From Acetobacter aceti NBRC 14818 (GTDB taxonomy: Bacteria > Pseudomonadota > Alphaproteobacteria > Acetobacterales > Acetobacteraceae), in NCBI RefSeq assembly GCF_000193495.2, contig NZ_AP023410.1, positions 2,356,001-2,420,000 on the forward strand: 64,000 bases of DNA. Direction: 5' to 3'. How positions within the stretch are numbered: the stretch's first letter is position 1; each line of letters opens with the position of its first letter. The translations under genes and the position numbers were made by a program. Shown here piece after piece: positions 1 through 8,100 of this stretch. The notes under the pieces are model-generated. The model was not told the origin of the DNA. It did not search any database and was given only the letters and a program-made list of their open reading frames with translations.

Positions 1-2
1 TG

Positions 3-425
3 GGCGGGATTGTTTACGTCATCCGTAACGGTCTTCAGTGGAAAGACGCCCCGAAAGCGTATGGTACGCACAAGACTTTATACAATCGTTTCATTTGCTG
101 GAGCCGTCTCGGTGTCTTTGACAGGATTTTCGTCGCCCAGACAAAGCAGGCAGATCACACCGCCTAATAGATTGATGCGACACATCTCAAAGCGCACAGA
201 ACGGCAGCGTCTTTGCTCAAAAAGGGGCTTTTCCCCGCGATATCGGACGGACAAAAAGGTGATCTGACCACCAGAATCCACTCCATAATCGATGTCACGG
301 GAAAGGCTATGGCTCTTTCCCTGCTCCCCGGGCAGAGAGTCATATCAATGAAGCAGAGCCGCTTCTGGATGGAGTCGATCCCAAGGCCCTCATCGCCGGC
401 AGGGTTTGTACAGAAACATTATTGG
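3..425 (+). pseudogene. IS5-family transposase remnant, frameshifted and cut by the window edge
   Basis: Starting at base 3, one frame reads GGIVYVIRNGLQWKDAP and continues through YGTHKTLYNRF, the typical N-terminal half of IS5-family (IS427-like) DDE transposases. A stop after QADHTA, then a frame change to IDATHLKAHRTAASLL and another to RTKGDLTTRIHSIIDVTGK, show at least two frameshifts, so no functional transposase is made. The 5' part lies outside the window. The 3' part decays near base 425, next to a truncated flavoprotein gene, which suggests this element broke the end of the ars operon. Related pieces of the same type of element occur at 3535-3657 and 45270-45529. Confidence 0.8.
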
Positions 426-427
426 AA

Positions 428-631
428 TTAACTGACGACACGTCCTACGAACGCGGGCGAGGGCAGATGCAGGGAGTCCCAGCCATGCACCCATGCACCA
501 CCCGCCTGCGTCCCGTTATCAAGAATGACGTAACGCAGTCCGGTCCGTCGTAGAAAATACGACGCGGCGAGGGCCGCCTGACCGCCTCCCACGATCACAA
601 CATCGAACTGTTCCGCCATTGCCCGGCTCAC
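428..631 (-). pseudogene. arsO: Truncated ArsO-like flavin monooxygenase (N-terminal 67 codons)
   Basis: The translation opens with FDVVIVGGGQAALAASYFLRR, a GxGxxA FAD-binding Rossmann motif, and continues to GGAWVHGWDSLHLPSP, as in ArsO-type flavin monooxygenases and related NAD(P)/FAD oxidoreductases found in ars operons. Family members are around 350-400 residues; this reading frame stops after 67, where IS5-like sequence begins, so it lacks the NADPH-binding and C-terminal regions and is almost certainly inactive. It starts with GTG overlapping the TGA of arsH, with an internal ATG at codon 5, so it was the last gene of the ars operon. The arsO name is inferred from context and the N-terminal motif only. 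Confidence 0.7.
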
Positions 632-1350
632 AGACTTTCCGGGAGACGGAATTCCGCCTTGCGTTCGCTGTAGCGATCAACGAGGTAGTCGGCCCGGTCG
701 CGCAGCAGCCATGTGAACTTCATAAGCTCTTCCATGACATCTACCATCCGGTCATAGAGGGGGGATGGCTTCATCCGGTCATCGTCACCGAACTGGGTAT
801 AGGCCATCGGCACGCTGGACTGATTGGGGACGGTGAACATCCGCATCCACCGGCCCAGCACCCGTAGGGCATTGACGGAATTGAAGCTCTGCGATCCGCC
901 TGATACCTGCATGACAGCCAGCGTGCGGCCCTGTGTCGGGCGGACCGCCCCTTCGGAGAGCGGCAGCCAGTCGATCTGGTTCTTGAATACGGCGGTAATG
1001 TTGCCGTGCCGTTCGGGGCTGCACCAGACCTGGCCTTCAGACCAGATCGAGAGTTCCCGCAGTTCCCGCACCTTCGAATGACTTGCGGGCACGGAATCCG
1101 CTACCGGCAGGCCGGTCGGGTCGAACACCCGTGTCTCGGCCCCCAGCACCTTCAGGATGCGTTCTGCCTCAAGCACCAGCAACCGGCTGAAGGATCGGGG
1201 GCGTAAAGAGCCATAGAGCAGAAGGATACGCGGCGGATGGTCCACACGCGGTTGCGGTTCCAGCCGCGCGAGATCGACCGGTTCAAGATATTCGGGGTGG
1301 AGGGCCGGCAAGTCAGGTTCGGTCATTGTGATATCGGTCCATTCATGCAT
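628..1350 (-). CDS. arsH: ArsH, NADPH-dependent FMN reductase / organoarsenical oxidase
   Basis: This 240-residue flavodoxin-fold protein carries [18 protein letters not shown], the phosphate-binding loop of the ArsH FMN reductase family, followed by [18 protein letters not shown] and [17 protein letters not shown], both typical of ArsH. ArsH proteins reduce FMN with NADPH and can oxidise trivalent organoarsenicals, giving resistance in the cytoplasm. I chose the ATG at 1350 because it overlaps the arsB stop by one base (TAATG); ATG at 1326 (MTEPDLP) is a good alternative. It is the fourth gene of arsR-arsC-arsB-arsH-arsO', probably all on one transcript under ArsR control. Length and motifs look intact. 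Confidence 0.93.
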   Translation of the reverse strand: MHEWTDITMTEPDLPALHPEYLEPVDLARLEPQPRVDHPPRILLLYGSLRPRSFSRLLVLEAERILKVLGAETRVFDPTGLPVADSVPASHSKVRELRELSIWSEGQVWCSPERHGNITAVFKNQIDWLPLSEGAVRPTQGRTLAVMQVSGGSQSFNSVNALRVLGRWMRMFTVPNQSSVPMAYTQFGDDDRMKPSPLYDRMVDVMEELMKFTWLLRDRADYLVDRYSERKAEFRLPESL

Positions 1351-2645
1351 TACGGGTGGCTGATTAGAGGCAGCCACAGGGCCAGTGCCAGGAGTGTGAC
1401 CAGCAGGACGGGAGGTGTGATCACCAGACCCACCTTCATATATTGCCCCCACGTGACCCGATGGTTCTTGGACGCCAGCACATGCAGCCAGAGCAGTGTC
1501 GCGAGACTGCCGATCGGCGTGAATTTCGGCCCGAGGTCGCAGCCGATGATGTTGGCATAGATCATCAGGTCATGGGTCAGCGGGGTGAGGTCGTGAGCCT
1601 GTTGGATCGCCAGCGCCCCGACCAGCACACTCGGCATATTGTTCATGATGGACGACAGAACAGCCGCTAGAAAGCCGGTGCCGATGGTGGCCGTGAACGT
1701 CCCTTGATGACCGAGCCAGACCAGTGCGGTCGCAAGGTAGTCAGTCAGCCCAGCATTGCGCAGCCCGTAGACCACCAGATACATGCCCAGGGAGAAGATC
1801 ACGATCTGCCACGGGGCGCCCCGCAGCACCTTGCGAACAGGGATGACCCGACCATATCCGGCGACGAGCAACAGGATTCCGGCGGCCAGGCAGGCCACGA
1901 CACAGACCGGGATATGAAACGGCGCCGTCAGGAAATAGGCCGCCAGAACCAGGGCCAGCAGTGGAAATGCCGCCCGGAATACATGAGGGTCACGAATGGC
2001 CGTGGCAGGTGCGGGCAGTTCGGCGACGGGATAGGTCGCAGGCACCTGCCGCCGATACCACAGCCACAGGACCGCCAGCGTTGCACCAAGTGCGACCAGA
2101 TCGACCGGCACCATGACCGCAGCATAGCGATCGAACGCAATACCAAAGAAATTGGCGCTGACGATGTTCACCAGATTGGAGATGACCAGCGGCAGGCTGG
2201 TGGTATCCGCGACGAAGCCAGTGGCGATAATAAAGGCCAGCGCCGCAGCAGGACTGAGGCGAAGCTGCGTGAGGATGGCGATGACGATGGGCGTCAGCAG
2301 CAGGGCCGCGCCGTCATTGGCGAACACAGCCGCAATGGCTGCTCCCAAGACCACGATCAGCGGGAATAGCGTCCGGCCTCGCCCTTTGCCCCAGCGCACA
2401 ACGTGCAGGGCGGCCCAATGGAAGAATCCGGCCTCATCCAGCAACAGCGAGATGACGATCAGCGCGATAAAGGTAAAGGTTGCGTCCCAGACGATGTGCC
2501 AGACGACAGGAATGTCGTGCCAGTGGATCACGCCAGCCGCCAGGGCCACGGCGGCGCCTGCCATGGCACTCCAGCCGATACCCAGCCCCCGAGGCTGCCA
2601 GATGACAAAAACCAGCGTGACAACGAAAATCAGAAGCGCCAGCAT
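1350..2645 (-). CDS. arsB: Arsenite efflux permease ArsB
   Basis: A 431-residue polytopic membrane protein with about 11-12 hydrophobic segments. The sequence around residues 100-165 ([18 protein letters not shown], then [19 protein letters not shown]) matches the signature of the ArsB/ion transporter superfamily, which exports arsenite and antimonite using the membrane potential. Its length is the usual size for ArsB (about 430). The ATG overlaps the arsC TGA (TGATG) and its stop overlaps the arsH start, so translation is probably coupled across arsC-arsB-arsH. I see no frameshift or missing segment. Confidence 0.95.
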   Translation of the reverse strand: MLALLIFVVTLVFVIWQPRGLGIGWSAMAGAAVALAAGVIHWHDIPVVWHIVWDATFTFIALIVISLLLDEAGFFHWAALHVVRWGKGRGRTLFPLIVVLGAAIAAVFANDGAALLLTPIVIAILTQLRLSPAAALAFIIATGFVADTTSLPLVISNLVNIVSANFFGIAFDRYAAVMVPVDLVALGATLAVLWLWYRRQVPATYPVAELPAPATAIRDPHVFRAAFPLLALVLAAYFLTAPFHIPVCVVACLAAGILLLVAGYGRVIPVRKVLRGAPWQIVIFSLGMYLVVYGLRNAGLTDYLATALVWLGHQGTFTATIGTGFLAAVLSSIMNNMPSVLVGALAIQQAHDLTPLTHDLMIYANIIGCDLGPKFTPIGSLATLLWLHVLASKNHRVTWGQYMKVGLVITPPVLLVTLLALALWLPLISHP

Positions 2646-3067
2646 CAGACGATCCGCTTTCCGGATTCATCGACGATCTTCTCGCCGTCCTCTTTGACGA
2701 AAGCGCCTCTCTGCGGGTTGGGCAGGATGTCCAGAACCGCCTCAGACGGACGGCAGAGTGCCGCACCCAGCGGGGTGACGACGATCGGGCGGTTCATCAG
2801 GATCGGATGTGCGATCATGGCGTCGATCAGTGCGTCATCGCTCAGGACCGGATCATCGAGGCCAAGTTCGTGAAAGGGCGTGCCCTTTTCCCGCAGGACC
2901 GAGCGCACCGGAACGCCCATACGGGCAATCAGATCGACCAGTTCCGCACGGCTGGGAGGCGTTTTCAGATACTCGATAATGCGAGGCTCCTCGCCGCTGT
3001 TGCGGATTAGTGCCAGCACGTTGCGCGACGTGCCGCAGGTCGGATTGTGGTAGATCGTGATGGTCAT
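2645..3067 (-). CDS. arsC: Glutaredoxin-dependent arsenate reductase ArsC
   Basis: A 140-residue protein of the ArsC/Spx thioredoxin-fold family. The N-terminus [19 protein letters not shown] holds the catalytic Cys (residue 11) with the HNPxCGTSRN signature of true arsenate reductases. Arginines at [16 protein letters not shown] and CRPSEAVL correspond to the oxyanion-binding arginines of the enteric ArsC type. It reduces arsenate to arsenite, which ArsB then exports. The ATG sits at the very end of arsR with a short overlap, giving a tight operon. It is distinct from the YffB/Spx-like protein at 30067-30417, which lacks the [10 protein letters not shown] signature. Confidence 0.95.
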   Translation of the reverse strand: MTITIYHNPTCGTSRNVLALIRNSGEEPRIIEYLKTPPSRAELVDLIARMGVPVRSVLREKGTPFHELGLDDPVLSDDALIDAMIAHPILMNRPIVVTPLGAALCRPSEAVLDILPNPQRGAFVKEDGEKIVDESGKRIV

Positions 3068-3417
3068 GAGCAGGATTCCGGAGACGGGCAGCAGGAGGAC
3101 AGGTTCGCGATCAGGGGCGCGCAGAGCTCGGGGCTGCCCTCACAGCAGTCCCTGACGAGGAAGAGCATCAGGTCGCGCAGGCGTGGAAGACAGGCGCGAT
3201 AGACAATCAGCCGGCTGTGGCGCTGCGAGGTCAGCAGACCGGCGCGGGTCAGGGTGGCGAGATGGGTCGAGATCGTGTTCTGCGGCATATCCAGATGGCG
3301 TGCGACGTCTCCTGCGGGTAGTCCGTCCGGCTCATGACGCACTAGCAGGCGGAAGATATCCAGTCGTGTGGACTGGGACAGGGCACTCAAAGTGGCGAGG
3401 GCGGATTGTGTATCCAT
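3064..3417 (-). CDS. arsR: ArsR-family arsenic-responsive repressor
   Basis: A 117-residue winged-helix regulator from the ATG at 3417 (MDTQSALATLSALSQSTRLD). A longer in-frame extension to 3531 exists, but the ArsR family normally begins like this. The helix-turn-helix covers about residues 34-62 (LPAGDVARHLDMPQNTISTHL). The usual ELCVCDL metal site in helix 3 is absent. Instead, cysteine pairs lie near the C-terminus (VRDCCEG and SSCCPSPESC), consistent with C-terminal As(III) sites seen in other ArsR subfamilies. It is the first gene of the ars operon and should repress it by binding just upstream; which cysteines bind arsenic is inference. Confidence 0.92.
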   Translation of the reverse strand: MDTQSALATLSALSQSTRLDIFRLLVRHEPDGLPAGDVARHLDMPQNTISTHLATLTRAGLLTSQRHSRLIVYRACLPRLRDLMLFLVRDCCEGSPELCAPLIANLSSCCPSPESCS

Positions 3418-3427
3418 AAATCGACGA

Positions 3428-3441
3428 TCATGGATATATGA
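3428..3441. promoter_or_regulatory. Candidate ArsR operator (imperfect palindrome)
   Basis: The sequence TCATGGATATATGA, an imperfect inverted repeat with TCAT/ATGA outer arms and an AT-rich centre, lies 11-24 bases upstream of the arsR ATG. ArsR operators are usually short AT-rich dyads over or near the promoter. This is the only dyad I see in the short arsR leader; its function is inferred from position. Confidence 0.3.
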
Positions 3442-3534
3442 AATGATGTCAACCCTCTCGGTTTCGGCTTGGTCAGGCTTCATCCTTTGAGCCAGAAGGT
3501 GAAGGGGTGCTGCGATATGGATTGCTGACATGAA

Positions 3535-3657
3535 GGTATGAGCGCATCAGTCGTATTTGGTGCTCGGACAGTAAAAACACGTCACACAGTCTTGCCTCCA
3601 TCGGTAAGTCTGTGAATCGCTATGTCTCGCTCACTTCAATAAATTAACTGGTCCTGA
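3535..3657 (-). mobile_element. 5' end remnant of an IS5-family element
   Basis: Reading the minus strand, TCAGGACCAGTTAATTTATT (3657 downward) is followed by an ATG at 3601 and about 21 codons (MEARLCDVFLLSEHQIRLMR), the N-terminus of an IS5/IS427-type transposase; the frame then runs into the arsR upstream region. The first 23 bases recur with one mismatch at 45507-45529, where IS5 transposase sequence follows, so this is probably the element's terminal sequence. The piece is a truncated relic. It separates the ars operon from the biosynthetic island and may mark an old rearrangement boundary. Confidence 0.6.
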
Positions 3658-3814
3658 GCCTGGGCAAGCTCGGAAAACATGCATGCTTTGGTTGTGGATA
3701 GTGCGTTTGTAATAAATATATCTCGATAATCCAATAAAGATGCATAATAATTGCGTGTTTATGTGGGTGTGTGTGTTAAAAACACAATAATTATATCTAT
3801 TTAATTGAATATAG

Positions 3815-3843
3815 TTGACCAGATAGCAAGTTGATGCTAAATA
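3815..3843 (+). promoter_or_regulatory. Candidate sigma-70 promoter for the double-glycine peptide gene
   Basis: TTGACC at 3815-3820 and TAAATA at 3838-3843 are separated by 17 bases, a near-consensus sigma-70 arrangement, 68 bases upstream of the peptide ATG. The surrounding DNA is AT-rich, so chance matches are more likely than usual. Confidence 0.5.
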
Positions 3844-3910
3844 TATTTTCTGTAGAAGAAGTGTATCTTTTCTACAATTCTTCCTGAGGTAACTGTTGAG
3901 GCAATCTGTC

Positions 3911-4225
3911 ATGAGAACACTAAGCGCTGAAGAAATGAATGAAATTTCTGGTGGCGGCCTTCTGGGTGGTCTGGGTAACGCGTTGATTTCTGTTGCTAAC
4001 GGCATCAACACGTTGCAGGACCAGACTAATGTTTTCGGTTCGCTTCTTCATAATGTTGGCTTGGGCCCGGTTACAGGCGTTGTTGATAGCATCATTCAGG
4101 ATGGTACGGACGCTATTTCTTCAGCTGGTTACCTGCTTGGTGGAACGGAATCCCGCGTATCTCATCTGAGCAACACGGCGGCAACTGGCCAGTATGGCCT
4201 CAGCTTCCTGGGCTTCAGCCTCTAA
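3911..4225 (+). CDS. Double-glycine-leader peptide, bacteriocin-like
   Basis: A 104-residue peptide starting at the ATG at 3911. Residues 1-16 read MRTLSAEEMNEISGGG, a double-glycine leader of the kind cut by C39-peptidase ABC exporters (the LSxxEMxxISGG pattern of class II bacteriocins and microcins). The remaining 88-89 residues are rich in Gly, Ala, Ser, Leu and Asn (GLLGGLGNALISVANG, then GYLLGG), have no cysteine, and end FLGFSL. A candidate promoter lies upstream and a strong terminator downstream, so it is probably monocistronic. No immunity gene or C39 exporter is adjacent; the exporter at 11213-15559 is of the EmrAB type. Function as a bacteriocin, or as a secreted peptide with another role, is inference from the leader. 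Confidence 0.7.
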   Translation: MRTLSAEEMNEISGGGLLGGLGNALISVANGINTLQDQTNVFGSLLHNVGLGPVTGVVDSIIQDGTDAISSAGYLLGGTESRVSHLSNTAATGQYGLSFLGFSL

Positions 4226-4330
4226 AACGTCTGCCTGCTCAAGTCAGAAGAGTAATGATGTGAATTTTGATCCTCTATGATGGCGTCAGAGTTGATTGTG
4301 CTCTTTCTGGGATGACGGGTTTTGTTTTTA

Positions 4331-4370
4331 ATGCGATTGCGGCATTTTGAGTGCTGTAATCGCATTTTTA
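4331..4370 (+). terminator. Rho-independent terminator after the leader-peptide gene
   Basis: The arms ATGCGATTGCGGC and GCTGTAATCGCAT form a stem with a short loop and are followed by TTTTTAAT, about 105 bases after the peptide stop codon. Confidence 0.7.
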
Positions 4371-5175
4371 ATATTCTGAGCTTTTTTTCTAATAGAAAAT
4401 GTATTTCAAACGGATGTATTGACAGTATCCGTGTGACGATAAGAGTAGTTTAATTTCAGTATTGAAATTGAAAATGTGTTTTTAAAATAATTAATTTTCT
4501 GAATTGAGTGTGGTGTCTATGGTTTCAGTGTTTTTCTGTGAGAGTGAGTTTTTGGAAATATTTATAATATAAATGAAAAGTATAGTATTTATGGAGAAAA
4601 ATACTCAAAATTATAAAGAATTTTTATATATTTTAGTATTTAATAATTAATATTTAAGAGATGTTATTCTTGTTTTTTATTTATGATATGTTCAGGATTA
4701 TCTGAATTTTTAGTGTAATTTGATTTTCTGTAGCAATGTGGTTTGCTTTTGATAGATTGCATGTCAATCTTGGTTTTCTATACAGATAAATTGTTTGTTT
4801 GGCGCTGGGCGCTCCCGGTTTATGGTATTATATTTTTTTTGCACACAATAAACATATATATATTTTGTATATTTATAAATATATAACCGGGTTGTGATAA
4901 AATCAATGGGAATTTTTTGAAAGCATAAGTCGGAAAATCAGATTTTCTTTTGATTGTAGTCTCTTATCGTTAAAACAGTGCAAATAATTATTATCTCAGT
5001 TGCAAAATAACCTATGATCGCATATCGCATTTTTTAGAGATTTGTTCGCTGATCGTCAAAATAGGTGAAAAATATACATGATAAAAGCAACAAATAGAGA
5101 ACATTATGCTTGGGATGAGCATAATTTCTGGTCTTAATTCTTGCAGTATACTGGGCGTCGAAAAGGTAAATTAAA
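4371..5175. other. AT-rich gene-free stretch upstream of the synthetase
   Basis: About 800 bases with very low GC (long A/T runs, for example 4600-4680 and 4830-4890), in sharp contrast to the GC-rich flanking chromosome. I see no convincing coding region. The longest plus-strand mini-frame starting with ATG at 4573 is 25 codons of low-complexity sequence. The stretch probably holds the promoter and regulatory region of the synthetase operon and may be a target for an AT-binding silencer; no promoter stands out because chance matches are frequent here. Confidence 0.6.
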
Positions 5176-8100
5176 GTGGGAAAAAGTGCGGATTTCATTG
5201 ATGTCCTGTCAAGAAGAGCCTCTGCGCAATCTGCCTCCATCGCTTTTTCAGAGCTTGATGCAATGCTGGATGTGCAGGCATCTCTCACATACGCCGAACT
5301 GGATACCCAAGCCCGTAAGGTTGCGGTATCCCTGCTGAAAAGATCATCCCGCGGCGCCCGTTGCCTTTTACTGTATCCTCCTGGCATTGATGCTGTCGTC
5401 GCGTTCTTTGGTTGCCTCTATGCTGGCATCCTTCCCGTTCCGGTTCTGCCCTATGCTTCCAACAGGCATCTTGATCGTATAGTGCGCGTTGCTGAAAACG
5501 CTGGCGCCCTGATTGGATTGGCAACCGATACAGTCGTAGCTGTTCTTGGGCATCACCTTTCTCTCTCCAATGGAGATGCTCTTGAGTGGTTGCAGCTTTC
5601 CGAGTTGCAGAATGAGGGAGATGCATCGGAATGGGATGGCTGCCAGCGCACCCCAGAAAGTATCGCATTTCTTCAATATACATCCGGATCGACCGGCACC
5701 CCTCGAGGCGTGTGCGTCTCGCATGCCAATCTCGTCAATAACGCACAAGCCATTGCATCCGGCTTCCGGCTTGATGATAATGGCGTGCTTGTCTCCTGGC
5801 TTCCCGCCCATCATGACATGGGCTTGATAGGATGCCTTTTGCAGCCGGTTTTCAGTGGTGTTTCGACTTATCTTCTGTCGCCATTGCACTTTACAAGGCA
5901 GCCGCTTGACTGGCTCCGCGCAATCAGTCGCTACAAGGGCAATTACAGTGGCGCTTCCGATTTTGCTTACCGTATGTGCATCGAAGCCGCACAGAACGGA
6001 TTGCCTGACGATCTCGATCTGAGCAGCTGGAATACGGCTTTTTCGGGCGCCGAAGTTGTCAGGGCGCCCACACTGAAAAAATTTCACGAAACGTTCTCCC
6101 CTGTGGGGTTCAGGGCTTCTTCTGTGACGGCATGCTACGGCATGGCGGAAACAACATTGTGGGTTTCCGGCGCGCATAATTCCATGGCGCATATCCTCGA
6201 TGTGGATCGTCAGGCTCTTGCTGCAGGTGAGGCCGTCCATTCCTCGAATTCGGTTGAGACTGTCCAGCTTGTCGGCTGTGGTAATATCTACAACGATGCT
6301 GATCTGCGTATTGTTGATCCGGACACTCTTGCAGAGTGCAAGCCTTCCCGGATAGGGGAAATCTGGTATTCAGGCGAAAATGTCGCACAGGGATACTGGG
6401 AAAACCCTGAGGCAACAGAAGAAAAATTCAATTTTTCTCTTGAAAGCGCTGAGGGTAAAAAATATCTACGTACAGGTGATATGGGCTTTGTCAGAAATGG
6501 ACAGGTTTATATTACAGGCCGACTAAAAGATATTATTATCATTAACGGCAAGAACTACTATCCGGATGATATCGAAAATATCGTGATGGAAAGTCATCCG
6601 GCCATGAAGGGCGCGGCATGCGTGGCTTTCTCGGTCGATAATGATCATCGTAACGAGCGGCTGGTCATTATTGTTGAGCCGCATGACTGGCACCTCAGTC
6701 AGCAGCAGCAGGAAGAAGCCACAACCGCTCTGCGTTCGATGATTTCACGTGATGCGGGTTTGCGTGTGGACGAAGTGCTTTTTGTCCGCAGAGGACAGGT
6801 TCCCAGAACATCGAGCGGCAAATTGCAGCGACGTGCGGCATTGCAGCGCTATCAGGCTCAGGAGTTCAAGCAGATCAAGAACAGGGTCTGTCAGGATGAA
6901 CCGGAAAAAGCCGGAGTTGCTGAAGAAAGCAAACGTTCCCGGCCATCGCTTCGTGTTTTTGTGGAAGAAGCACTCCGTTTGTCTCCGGGTTCCCTGCGGA
7001 CCGATATTCCCCTGACCTCCCTTGGGCTGGACTCTCTGACAGCCATGCGGATTTCTGGTGCGATCGAAAATCAGTTCGGAGTTGAAGTTCCGCTGGATAT
7101 TCTGTTCGACGGCGCCAGTTTTGATGATCTGCAGGAGCGTATTGCATCTCCGGACGGCGTTTCTTCTCCCAGATCAAAGTTCGTCAAAAGCGATGTGCCT
7201 GTAGAAGGAGAATTCCCTCTCCGCCCCATTCAGCGCGCCTATGTGGTTGGGAGAGATGAAAACGTTTCGTTCGGTGGATTCTCCACATACGTTTATATTG
7301 AGATCGATGGAGAATGGCATCCCAAACAGCTCGAAAATGCCTGGAACAAGCTCATTGCGCGGCATGCTTCCTTGCGAACTGTTGTGCTGTCTCAGGGCGT
7401 ACAGAAAATTCTTGAGGCTCCCGGAAAATACACCATTCCGGTTGCCGATTTCTCTGGATTGTCTGAAGAAGAAAGGCGGGAGGCTCTTCTTGCCTGCACG
7501 CGTGACAATGAGAACCGGGTCTTGCCGCTTGGTGTGTGGCCTCTTTTCGACCTGAAAATCAGCAAAACAGGATATGGGAAAAACAGACTGCATTTTGGCA
7601 TTGATATGCTTATTGCAGATCTTTCCACGATTATTCTTCTTCTGTCTGAAATGAACCAGCTTCTTCAGGGAGAGGATCTGCCGGCACTTCCGGAAACCGG
7701 TTTCCAGAGTTATGTCGCATATGAACAGGCAGCGCAGTCCGGCAAGACGCGAGAGAACGCCTTGCGTTACTGGCAGGACAGAATAGCCGACATCCCGCCG
7801 CCGCCTCTCTCCATCGCGTCGCTTCAGGGGCAGCGGCCTCGCCTTGGCCGTAGAAAATACGTGCTGTCCGAAGATCTGTGGGCTGGCCTTGTCCAAAATG
7901 GAGAGCGTTTTGGTCTGACCAAGTCGACCGTGATGTGTGCGATCTATGCTGAAGTCCTTGGGCGCTGGAGCGGTAACGCTCATTTCCATTTGAGTCTGCC
8001 ATTGAACGACAGACTGCCGGTCGATCTGAATATTGACAGGGTTGCTGGCGACTTTACCCGAATAGAAATTCTGGAGATCGACAACCGGAACGGTAAGAGT

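Noticed and set aside
4573-4650. 25-codon ATG frame in the AT-rich stretch
   Set aside because: Low-complexity sequence without a ribosome binding site; chance frames are expected at this base composition.
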